DNA of 64,000 bases from Lanius collurio (taxonomy: Eukaryota > Chordata > Aves > Passeriformes > Laniidae), in the NCBI GenBank assembly GCA_020086605.1, contig JACBWW010000038.1, positions 5,329,932-5,393,931 on the forward strand, read 5' to 3'. Position 1 is the first letter of the stretch, and each line of letters starts with the position of its first letter. The notes under the pieces were generated by a model. It did not search any database, was not told where the DNA came from, and saw only the letters and a program-made list of their open reading frames with translations. The position numbers were made by a program, and so were the translations under genes. Below are positions 22,255 to 34,400 of this stretch, in pieces.

Positions 22255-22460
22255 ATGGCAGAAGGCCAGCCACACCTATGCATTCAGATGTCAGACTCCA
22301 GTACAAATGGCATTCCCAGCAGAAAGCAGTCCTCACCAGACTTGGCTGGCAAGGTGGGAAGCGTGCTCACCTTCCACAACATCTGCTACCATGTGAAGAC
22401 AAAGAGTGGGTTCCTGTGTTTCAAAAAAACCACTGATAAAGGAGTTTTGAGAGATGTCAA
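22255..22460 (+). CDS. ABCG2: ABCG2 exon 2 (first coding)
   Basis: Residues 1-68 and two bases of Asn69. The exon starts near 22248 after cttccag; donor gtacgt. Contains [17 protein letters not shown], the first strand of the nucleotide-binding domain. The first 30 residues are poorly conserved with human. Confidence 0.93.
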
Positions 22461-25400
22461 GTACGTATTTTAACATCTCTCTAAAATACGTGTAGGTTTT
22501 ATTTCTGTCCAGAGAGCTGACTTCACTCATGTCACCAAGCCATTCAGCACAGTATGCAGATCAAGATTTAGAAGAACTATTTGTGTGTGTGGCTGCCTTG
22601 CGTTTGCTGCCAGCTACGCTTCAGCCCACTGGGCTGAGCCTGTACAGCAGAGAGCTCTCTTCCCCCAGCCCTGGGGGTACAGCCCTCCTGGCTGCAATCA
22701 GCGTGGGGCACACTAACCAGCTCTGCTCGCTCTACACTACCTGGCAATCCTCCCACTGTGCCAGGGTGTTTAGCTGAGATACCAACAGCCTGTCCCCCAT
22801 GCTTGTGTCTCCTTCCCTCAGGTGGCCTTGGGGAAGGTTAATTTTTTGGGGGTTTTAACTTAAAATGCTTAACACATTAATATATATGAGGGTTAGGTTA
22901 ACTTTTAAGAGATGTAAAGGTTTCTGGGTTTTTGACATTTTCTCGTTGAGTTCTTTCAGGGTTTTTTTCCCCAGCAGTGAGCACTACTGCAATAAAGTAG
23001 TCATGTCATTATGGCCTTCGTTCAATAATCAGGGAATAAAGTTTGCCTCTTCACAGTTCAGTAGTTAAACTCAGTGGCAAGTGCTCATACAATATGCCAT
23101 TCCAAATCACCCATGACTTTCAGCTCTCCAACTACAATTTCTATCATAAATATTCACCCTTTTGTGTAATTCGGTCTGTCTTGCTCTTTGCCCAGGGAAT
23201 TTCCATACCTGCTAAACATGAGCTCTTAAAGGCTTTGTTGCTTTCCTCAAAAGCCATGCATTGTGGCACCTCAGTTGACTCACATAGGCCATTTGTGACT
23301 TTTTCCATCTGGCTTTTGAGTTTCATGGGGCTTTAATGCCAGATACAGAGAAACTACCAACTGCATGTTAAGTACAGGCAAACCCCTAGTTTATTCTGTC
23401 TTCAGGGACCATTATTCTCTCTGTTGAGAGAATAGAATATGGCTAAAGCAAGTGCATGCTTCTCTTGTAGAGACCCATGGGGTAAAAATATATGTACATA
23501 TTTTGCTACATTTTAGTCATGTTTCTGTGCTTAGGAATAAAAGTTAAGGTGAAATCTGATCATAAATATTGCTTGTGATAAGGCAGCTTCATTAATTCTA
23601 AAATTAATGGGATGTAGAAAGTAGTTGTACGGATAAATTACATCAGCCTACCATCTGAAACAGGCAAAGAAATAACCCTACTCTAGTTATTTTGTAAAAC
23701 CTATCTGTTTTGTTTTACAGTGGCATCATGAAACCAGGACTGAATGCAATTTTGGGACCCACTGGCAGTGGTAAATCCTCGTAAGTGCCCCCTTTGCTCT
23801 CCACAGAAATTACACCAAGGGGGAAATGGAACTGCGTACATCTAGCATAATGCACTTCTGTTTCAGAGAAAGATTGAGTTTTTATTTAGGTCTGTGCAAA
23901 CCTCACTGTTTTCTGAGAAATACTTGAATTCAAGAAAAAAACCCAATTAATTTATATGAGAAAGGTGAAATTCAGTTTTAGTCCACACTTTGCTGGCAGT
24001 CGCTCCTTACACACCATTCTAGCTTAAAATTATTGAAAAAATGAACACGAAACTGCACAGATCTCATTTCCTTAGGAAACCAGGACAAAAGAAACTCAGT
24101 CCTTGGAAGTTGCTGGGAGTTTTCTAAATTACAAACATTTAATGTGATGTGCTTTTATGTAGCTGTTCGTTCCGTGAGCTGGGTTTATGGTTCAGAGAGC
24201 TTTGCCTCCTGCATGTTCATGTGATAAAGTAACCAACTTTCCCTTTAGGCTGCTTGACATTTTGGCTGCAAGGAAGGATCCCAATGGGCTCTCTGGTGAC
24301 ATTTTGATCAATGGAGCTCCTCAGCCTGCCAACTTTAAATGTACCTCTGGGTACGTGGTACAGGTAAGTAATTTTTATCATTGTGGATTCTACTGGAAGA
24401 AGTTGCTGCTGTATTGCAAATACCTTGCCTTGACCCAAGAATCTAGGAAAACACCTTAAAATTGCAGTCAGCATGTTACAGAAAGGCAGTGTCTCAAACC
24501 ACATGTAAATCTCAACAGATTGCAAAAGACAAGAAGATGGTATTTAAAAACCTCCCCTCCTTCCTCCTTTGACAAAACAAGTTGGGAACACCTTCACCCT
24601 AATGCACATGGACCCAAACTCTCTTTTCCTTCCCTCTTTTCTCCCTGCTATCATCTGTGGTGGGCTGAGGCTGCACTGGCAAACACACTGTGATAATGAC
24701 CTGAGCTGTAGCTGCTCCTTAGGCCCCTTCAGCCCTTCAGTCTCTCCCTCAACACCTCCAAAAAATTAATAAGGTAAGAATTCATAAGGGATAGTTTTTA
24801 ACACTTTGCTCTTTATGCATTTTGATATCATGCATGATAGAGGCTGTTCCTATATGGCATTGCTTTATGAATTAAGGCAAATATGATTACGTACATGAAA
24901 TCCACACTCTAACACAGGCATTGGATGCACCTAACTGCATGTTCTGGCTGCTGCTACTGTCCCTCTGCATGCAAGGACAGCATAAAACATAGGTAGATGC
25001 AGTTCTCAGAGGAATAAATAGAAACTGCTGAGTAACCACCAAATATCTACCTTTTTTTTTAATGAAGGATGATGTAGTGATGGGAACCCTGACTGTGAGA
25101 GAAAACCTGAAGTTCTCAGCAGCACTCCGCTTGCCAAAGTCAGTGAAGGAGCAGGAAAAAGATGAACGAGTGAATCAGATCATCAAGGAACTGGGTTTGA
25201 GCAAAGTGGCAGATTCCAAGGTAAGGCCTGTAAACAAGGAGCTTAAACCATGATCCAGTAGTAAGTGGTTTATTAATTAATCAAATGGCTCATCATGGCA
25301 GATTAAGAAAAAAGTAAATTTCAACAGGCTGTTTCAGTAATATAGTAATTAATGACATTTCTGTATGGAGATCTGTTCGGACTGTGTTCCTGCTGCCATA

Positions 25401-28400
25401 TGGTATTACATTGCAGGGAAAGGGAAAAGGAAGGGGAAAGGTGAAAGAGAAAGGTAGTGATTGGAGAAAAAGACAAGAACTCCAGCAATACTAACATTAA
25501 GAACTAGGCTGTGTGTGAGATAACATTTACATCTGCTCCTGACAGTAGGGCCAAAATTCCTTGCAACTCTCCCTAAATACTGCCATGTGGGTAGGATGCT
25601 GTTCACTCAAGGATTTCTCTTTGGGCCAAACAAAACAAGTTTCTTGTTTTGTATCAGGTTGGCACCCAGTTCTCTCGCGGGGTGTCTGGAGGAGAGCGGA
25701 AAAGGACCAATATTGGGATGGAGCTCATCACAGATCCTGCCATCTTGTTTTTGGATGAGCCAACCACAGGACTTGATGCCAGCACTGCTAACGCTGTCCT
25801 ACTGTTACTGAAAAGGTGAAGACCTTGGAAACAGATTCCCATTCTCAGCACTCCACTCTGCTGTACTTCAGTTGTATTTGACTTGAATTACAGTTTGAAT
25901 GAGCAAACAGGGAGTACAGGCATGTAATTATTTACCAGTGAGCCAAGGATGCAAAGAGAGTAGGAAAAAAACTGTATTAATTTTCTCTCTCCAAAGTGAG
26001 AATTCTTTTCTCACACAGATACTGTAAATTTGGCCCAAATACTTTCTTTTTTCCCCTTTCTTCTCCCTTCTCAGGCATACCAATTTAATCAGACTCCATC
26101 AAGACTTAACTGAACTTTCAAACTCTCTTATTATTATTCTCAAATTCTAAACACTGAATCAATTCTCAAAACTGACGTCTCTCTCATTCTTCACATTCAG
26201 GATGGCTAAACAAGGAAAGACAATCATCTTCTCCATCCACCAGCCTCGGTACTCCATATTCCGACTGTTTGACAACTTGACACTGCTGGCTGCAGGGAGA
26301 GTGCTGTACCATGGGCCAGCCCAGCATGCCATCCAGTACTTCCAGTCCATTGGTGAGCACAGCTTCCAGCAGGGCCAACCTTTGGTTTGCACCAACTTGA
26401 GTAAAATGCCAGTAACTCTGGGCCAGAATTGGACACAGCGTGTCCAAGCAAGCCCAACATTGTAACAGGCTGAGCATTTCCCTGGGTCTCTTGACCCACA
26501 TGTGGATTTGGATGAGCTGTTCCTGGGTGCATCTCAATTAGAGAAAGCCCAGGCTAGGGCTGGGAAGAGCACACTGCCAGCTATCACCTTGCTTTTGCTG
26601 ATGGTGCTGCCCAGCAGTGCTGCTCATCCCTCTGGAAATCATGGACTTTTTGAAGGCTCCCACGCCCTTGGTGCAGGCTGCGCTGGGCAGGATGTGTGGC
26701 TGTGCTCCTGACAGCCAAGCACAGCCCTTGGCCAGTCACACAACCCTACTCAGGGCTCATAATGCTGTCACTACAGGCTACCAGTGCGAGCCCTACAACA
26801 ACCCTGCCGACTTTTTCCTGGATGTCATCAATGGAGACTCCACTGCTGTGGCAATGAACAAGGCTGATGAAAGCAACACAGGTATGAAACCCAGAGCTGA
26901 GTCAAGTTGTCCTAACGTGTGTGGGAATGGGAATTTAAGAAACTATTTTGTTGACCCTCAGCACAGAGAAAGAGCTTCTTTCATCTTCAAGGCAAAGCAG
27001 CTAAAGTCCTGTGGAACCAGAGGCAATAAACCAGGACAACTGTTCCAGTTAAGGACATAATTTGATGCAGTTATGACTTGTATATTTTACCTAATGGAAC
27101 AGTTTTTCCATTAGGAAATTACTGTTTTCCTTCCTCTGAACAGGGTGGGAAGTGGTAGAGATAGGATACCACTGCTCACCTGATGTTTCCCTGATGTTGT
27201 GCCAAGGAAGAAATTGTCCTCAAACAAACAAATCAGCTCTAATCTATTTTACAGAGCATGATTTCTCTTCCTTTTCTGCTGCCACTCACTAATAGCTTGC
27301 TCTCTTTTACCAGGAGTGAAAAGGCAAATGAAGTAATGAATAGTCTGTGTGCCCAAACACAGTTTCACCATATCTTTACCAAAGGAACAGTTATCATTTT
27401 ACAAAAATGCTGTGATCAGCATGTTGCAAATATTATAGCTGGCAACACACATCATATCTGCCATTGAAAAAGCCCACACTGCACTATAGTTTAGAAAAAA
27501 AAAGGAGGTCCAGCTGAAATTTATCTATGACCAAAGTAGAAACATGAAGGATTACCTGGATCAAAAATCTGGGAAGTCCTGGTTTATATAATCAGATCTG
27601 TGAAACGGATCACTTAAAGAGACCTTTGGGGGCAAAGGGGATGTAAAAGTAATTTTTTCATTAAAAGCCATAATGCTGCCAGGTTGAAACTCCCTGGGCA
27701 GACAGGGGTTTGCCTGGTCAGAGTGCTGAGAAGTTGCTGCCTGTGTGACAGGTTGCACAGACAAACACAGAGGTTTGGTCTTACATATACAGACTCTTAC
27801 AAACTGCCTGTTATGGGACTGAATACAGTGAATCACTGGAACTACATGTGCATCCTAATTCTTCTGTTTTTTTAATCTTTTCAGCAGAGAGCACTGAAGA
27901 ACGCTCTGAATATGATAAAACCGTGGCTGAGCAGTTAGCAGAAAAATACTCCAACTCTGCCTACTACCGAGAAACAAAAGCATATTTAGAGAGCATTTCT
28001 TCAGGAAATAAAATGAAAACCAAAGGAATTTTCCGGCAAATCACATATGCCAATTCCTTCCTGCACCAGTTGAAATGGGTGTCCAGGCGCACATTTAAAA
28101 ATCTGATAGGAAATCCTCAGGCTTCCATAGCTCAGGTAAGGCTTCTTGTATCTATAATTTTGGCGTATACATTGAATTTATTCATCTCCTGTATTATTAG
28201 GCAAGTCGTTGGGATGGTTTTGCCTCTTGGTATTTTGACTGCAATAAGAATCTGAAGAAAGACTGCTCAAGATCTAGAAATCCAGGGATAGAAGGTGTCC
28301 TGAATGCTCAAAAATGTTGGACTGTTTAGTAATTAAGTTTAGACTAGTGAAAGACTTTGGGAGGCAAGACCTTTTCCCAGCAGGGCATTCTGCTGCTCCC

Positions 28401-31400
28401 AGCCAGGAGCGCATTAGGTCCCAAGAAGTTTCACACATTTGCTCAAGAACATTCTTCAGATTTGACTCTAATTGTCCAGGCTCAGCACTGTGGGGTTTGG
28501 CCTCAAATCCTCTCCCCTGTCAGGAAAAGTTAACAGACTGCATTTGGGTACTTAATTAAACTTCAGCACAAAATGAAGTGCTGGCAGTTGGCTCAAGTGC
28601 AAAAATATTTTTGCAGTCTTGTAATATGTGTGTGCTGTTTAGTAATTTGGTTGTTCATATTGGTGATGATGTCTTCTGGATGAGGTGTCATGAAGTCCAC
28701 AGTGGGGTCTAACACCCACCATAAAAGATAAACACATGCTCTGTTAGTGCTGCTTTTTCAGAAGGATCAACACCAAAAGTGTTGACTCCTTCAAAGCTGC
28801 ACATTGCCTTCAAAAATAAAGAATGTACAGCTGGTCCCTGCAGAGGGACTAATCCTTGAGAATCCCCTAATTCATGGACCAAATTCTGCAGTCACAGCAC
28901 CACCAAAACTCCCACTGCAATTCTCAGCAGTTCTAGAGAGTCCAGTAGAAAAACTGGCCTGTATCCAGGGGTATAAATTATCTTCATCATGGTTTATATA
29001 ATGAGTGAATAAATGGTTGGTGTGGAGGTAAACCAGTCCAGAGTCCCTGAGGTTAAAAGGCTTTGAGTACGTGTGTGTGCCTGTATGTTGATACTATGGA
29101 GATCCTTAATAATTGCTTTGTAAAAACTTGACCTTGTGACAAGAATTAAGCTCTCAAGAACCTCCTTAATAGCCCCAGGTTAATGGGCCTGACTTGTTTC
29201 TCACAATCTTTTTTATCTCCCCACTCTAATTAGGGATGGATTTGTCCAGCATTCTTTTAGGGGTACATGGCTCATTAAGCCTTTTTTTCATTAATCTGCT
29301 CCAAATTGGTCTTGAAGTGATCCCTGCTTTCCACTGCAACTGGTTTAGGAGCTGAATTATCCCTGACATTTGCTCCTTTCGGCAGGATCTTAGCGAGAGG
29401 GTACCATGGATCAAGTAGTTTATGGTGTTAAGACTCATGCATTGCTCAGGCTTAAAAATGACAGGACTGCCTGATACCATCAGTTTTCCTGATCTTTTTG
29501 TCATTTGCATTTAGCATTTAAAAAGTATGATGCACACACTTTAGTCTTTTAAGTGATATCCTTGAGGCAGCTGTTAGCTCTGCTACTTAAATAGTTGCAG
29601 ACTGCAAATATCAGCACATCTGTAGCCCTGTCGTAGCCTCTTGTTAAAAACAATCCCATGAGTAAGCTGTCTGATAGAGCCCAGCAGCTGCCCACTGTGG
29701 AGCATGAAAATAAACTTCCTCATCCTGGAAGTCAGGAAATGATAATGAAGCAATGATAATGATACTTTCCCTCCTCTTTTCTTTTTCCCATTTAGGTGTG
29801 TGTTACAGCTTTTCTGGGACTGATTGTAGGTGCCATTTTCTTTGGACTTAAAGAGGACTCCACAGGGCTACAGAACAGGTCAGTTAGTCTGGGTAATGGA
29901 TATTCAAAATTTTTATAAAGCTGCCTTTAAACGAACCTAATACCTTTTTAAAGCAAATGCTTCCCTTCACGTCAGTAGGTAAGGCCAAGTCTGTGTGACT
30001 TGGAAGCAAGGATGTGCTTTTGTCCTTCTTTCAAGGTCCCTGAAGGATTGAGGGGGTTAAAATATATGTACTCGTGGCTACCTAAACCTAGGTAACTAAA
30101 GCTTTGATCTTGCAACTGTTTCTATTCACACACCTGAATTTACCAGCAGTTAGTCACCTAAAGCTAGATTTTCAAATTATGCTGGTCTATGCATCATTTT
30201 GACAGCTGTATGTACCTGACCTGACACATGAATTTGCAACTATAGAACCTCTGGTTTCTTAACCTTGAAACACTTCATAGCATTTACTTAAAAATGGCCG
30301 AGTTTTAAAGTGTGTATGAAGTGCCTTAAATTTTTTGTGGAAAAGGTGAAAACCACTTCTCACACTGCTTATTTCGTTCTTCACAGTTTGCAGCAGACCA
30401 ATACCTTGTAATCTGAGAATCAGAACATAACAAGTCAGGAAATTTCATGAAAAAAAGCAACAAACCACAACCCCTCAAAAAACCCCCAACAATTCAGTTG
30501 ATTTTCTGTCCTTTGACTGCATCAGAAAATGTGCTATTGTTGCATGCCAAAAACTGCTCTGTGGTGGAAACACCACATTTACATCCCATTTTTAATAACT
30601 GCTTCACTATTTTGCAGAGTGGGTGCAATGTTCTTTCTGACCACCAACCAGTGTTTCAGCAGCATCTCAGCTATTGAACTCTTTGTCGTGGAAAAAAAGA
30701 TATTTATGTAAGTAAAACATATAAAAAGGTTATCAGGCACTACTGTTTGTGAGTTTTTCTGACATGCTGTAGCTGTTATTTAAGTACAGCTAGTGGAGAG
30801 TTTTCAAATTATTCCACTGATAGTTCTCATTGCAAATGTACTCTGGTAGTCTGCTGGTGAGTTGTCTGCAAACATCCCAAAAGGTACTTATGATTGCAAA
30901 TGGCTCAGTACTTAATATTATTGACACAGCAGGAAAAAAACTCTTGAATACTCCATGTTGGCATTAATTAATAAGTTTTTTACTTGCTAGTGAGGGCAAT
31001 GAATTTAATCTAACTGGATTTTTTAAAGTTATGCATATTATACTATATAAAATATGAAAATTATTCAAACTTTACCCTCTCTGTCTCAATGACATGACAC
31101 ATAATTTTACTAAAAATCATGTGCACAAATACCCATGTTTATTTGCATATGAAAATGTCGCTGCAGTTCTGTAGTGTGTGACTTAGTGGACAGCTGCATT
31201 ACAGCCTAAGTATGAAATATTTTCTTCTATTTTGAGAAAAAAAAATAATCCATTTTGAGCTAGAATTCTTTTTTTTCCAGGTGAAAATAATCAAACTGGT
31301 TTTTAGTGGTTAAATTTGTAATGTGCTGTACCTATCTCTGTGTTCCAGACATGAATATATCAGTGGGTACTACAGAACATCTGCATACTTCATAGCAAAG

Positions 31401-34400
31401 CTAATGGCTGATTTAATACCCATAAGGACTCTGCCCAGCATCATCTTCACCTGCATAGTTTACTTCATGCTAGGCAAGTATGGCCACCTACAGTCTCACT
31501 CCAGCCCCCTCAATAAATCAGCATGGCAGGTGCACTTGATAGGCCTGTATGTACACATGGATATTTAAATAGGTTAAAGACCTACACTGGCATGGTAGTG
31601 GTTACTAAGCTTACTTGTAGAACACCACATTGTTTTCTACAGAAAAGGCATTAAGATTTAAACTTTCATCAGAGAATCTGTGACATGTCTCATCTCCACG
31701 GTCCCTAGAAGGAAGCCATAATCATCACCACATAATTTTGATTTATTCCTTTGCATCTATGGCTCTCTTGGCTCCTGATCACTTTAGTTTTCTGATCCTT
31801 GCAAGAGCATCTAAAAGGAAAACATTTTGTTTTCAGATCTTAGTACTTTTCAGATCTTAGTGTGAATTAATACCAGCTTGTAGGCTTTGGTCTGAGTTTT
31901 TTCCCTAAGCAATAGGACACAAGGACACATCAGCAAGAGGCTCTCAGACTGTGAAACTGTAGTGAGACAGAGCTTGCTACCAAATCCATAGCCACCCAAA
32001 GGCTGCTAGGTTCTTTAGGAGAGCTCTCTGCTGGAAACTAGTGGAATGCTGTACAGCTGCTGCTCATAGAAGTGCACTAGAAGTTTCTTCTTTGATGGAC
32101 AAATTGAAGTCACTTTGGATGTGTGAAGTACAGTGCTTCTACACATTCTGCTATCCTCACTGTTACTGCAGTTTTGGGCATACTACTTATTTATCCTGTC
32201 CTCCACTGCCAGGACAGACACATTAAGGCTGTCATAAGTACCATGGCAGTCCAAAAGAACTCAACAAGAAAATGTCAAAAACCCAGAAACCTTTACATCT
32301 CTTAAAAGTTAACCTAACCCTCAGTGACCCAGCCTATGCTGGCAGACAAAGTGTCTTCTGTAGGCAGGACACACCAGAAAAGTCAGGATAGTGTTCAGGT
32401 TATGACAGAGCTTTCAGCAGGATTGTACTGAAACCCTTCTTGTTCTGATCTTTAAGGTTTGAAACCAACAGTAGAAGCCTTCTTTACAATGATGTTCACC
32501 CTTATGATGGTGTCCTACACAGCCACTTCCATGGCACTTGCCATTGCAGCAGGACAGAGCGTGGTTGCCATAGCAAACCTACTCATGACTATCACATTTG
32601 TTTTTATGATTGTGAGTAGCACTGTTCAGTTCTCTAGACTGGATCCTGAAATCCCAGAAATGCTGAAATCCAGAAATCCTACTAGCCCAGAGTTTGGCTG
32701 AATTCTGCAAAAAGTCTGTTGGGGTAAACATATCCTGATTTGTCTGATTTGAGTATCCTGATGCTGTGGGGTGGAATATTCTGATTTGTCCTTTGAATTA
32801 ACAAGAAGTGGGGGGATGGAGGGTTGGGTGTGAGGGGGTGAGTGGTTCCTCTTCCCTCTTCTCAGTTCCTCTGGCAGCCAACAAATTACTTGGAAAGTAG
32901 GAAAGCCACTTGAGGCTACACTTCATTCTCTCTCCCTTAACTTTGTGAAAAGCAAACATGTCTGGCTGAGAACATGCCCTGCATCCCCCTGCTTTCTGAG
33001 ACCATTACCCGAGCTGTCCTCCTCAGCTGCAGAGCCCACCTTTGGCATGTTAAACTGGACAGCACACAGACAGCCACGGTCAGGAGACAGGCACCTTAAA
33101 CAAGGCAGCAGCGCTGAACCCACAGCCAAAATCCACATTGTCTCAGGCTCAGGGAACACAGGCAAAACCCAGAGCACACCTCCGGCAGTCCCGCACATGG
33201 AGGAGCAGAAAAGTTCATGTAAGCCCATGTGGGATCCTCAGATAGGAAGCACATGGGTTTATTGCACAGGAGAAAGCATTCCCTGCTGCTCATTTTGGGG
33301 GAAGGATCTGAGGTTACGGCCCAAACCTTGGTAACATATAAATCCTTCTCTATCTTCTGTTCTTCTATTGGAGGAGTTTCTTGCTCTAGGAACGCTTTCC
33401 TATTCCTTTTTATCTGAAGAAGCAAAGTCAAGACCTAGAGAAGAACACATGATAAAAACATGTAATTTGTTATTTGTTTTTGTGGCTTTTTTTGTATTTG
33501 TTTCTAGCTTTTCTCTGGGTTGCTGGTCAATCTCACAAGTGTCCTATCCTGGCTCTCCTGGCTCAAATACTTCAGCATCCCTCGGTATGGAATGACAGTA
33601 AGTACTCTGTTTTCCTGTCTACAAACCTGGAAATAGTTTGCTAAAAGGAATGTCTTTAATCATGATGAAGAAATCTTCAAACTTGATGGCCTAAATGAGC
33701 AAAAGGAAAGCAAATTAAGTACAACAGCCTCTGAGTGCTATGCAGTATCTTGAAACAAGAAGGGCTTCTCATCAACCAGCAACCACTGCTGTTTACAAGA
33801 CCTAATTTCTATAATTCAGAAACACCTCATGTGAGAGACACAACTACTACAACCACTGGAATTCAGCTGGACAGAAATGTTTCAAAGTAAAGAACAATGT
33901 TATCCCCCGCAAAAAATTAAAAATCTTCTATTTGTCTTTTCCATCAATCAAACAAAAACTTGTCAGGCTAAAGCTTTTCTCCTAATTTGTGAAAATTTAA
34001 TTCAGGGTGATATATTGCAGAGAAATTTGGTCTTTATTATGCCTGTGCAGAAACAGTCTGGCCTGGGGTAGGTGGTAAAGCCTGTTGTGATGCATGCTTT
34101 ACAGGGTGGGGCCTGCATGCATTCCTCTCTTAGAAGAAAAGAAGAACTCTGCTACTCTGCTAAAAAAAAGGGGGATTTGTCTCATATAATAGTGATACCA
34201 TCACATTTTTAGAATGGATTTAAATTGCATTATATTGCATCTTGTTAAGGTATCAGTCCTTTACCTACTAATTTCTGTTGTCATTGTTTCTTTTATTTTA
34301 AAAGGCTTTACAGATCAATGAGTTGATTGGTCTGAACTTCTGCAACATCAGTAACAACACAGTTTTAAGCAGTGAGAGCAGATATCAACAGATAGGCCAG

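Noticed and set aside
26617..27060. Plus-strand frame of 147 codons containing ABCG2 exon 8
   Set aside because: It joins intron sequence on both sides of the exon; the exon itself has standard splice sites.
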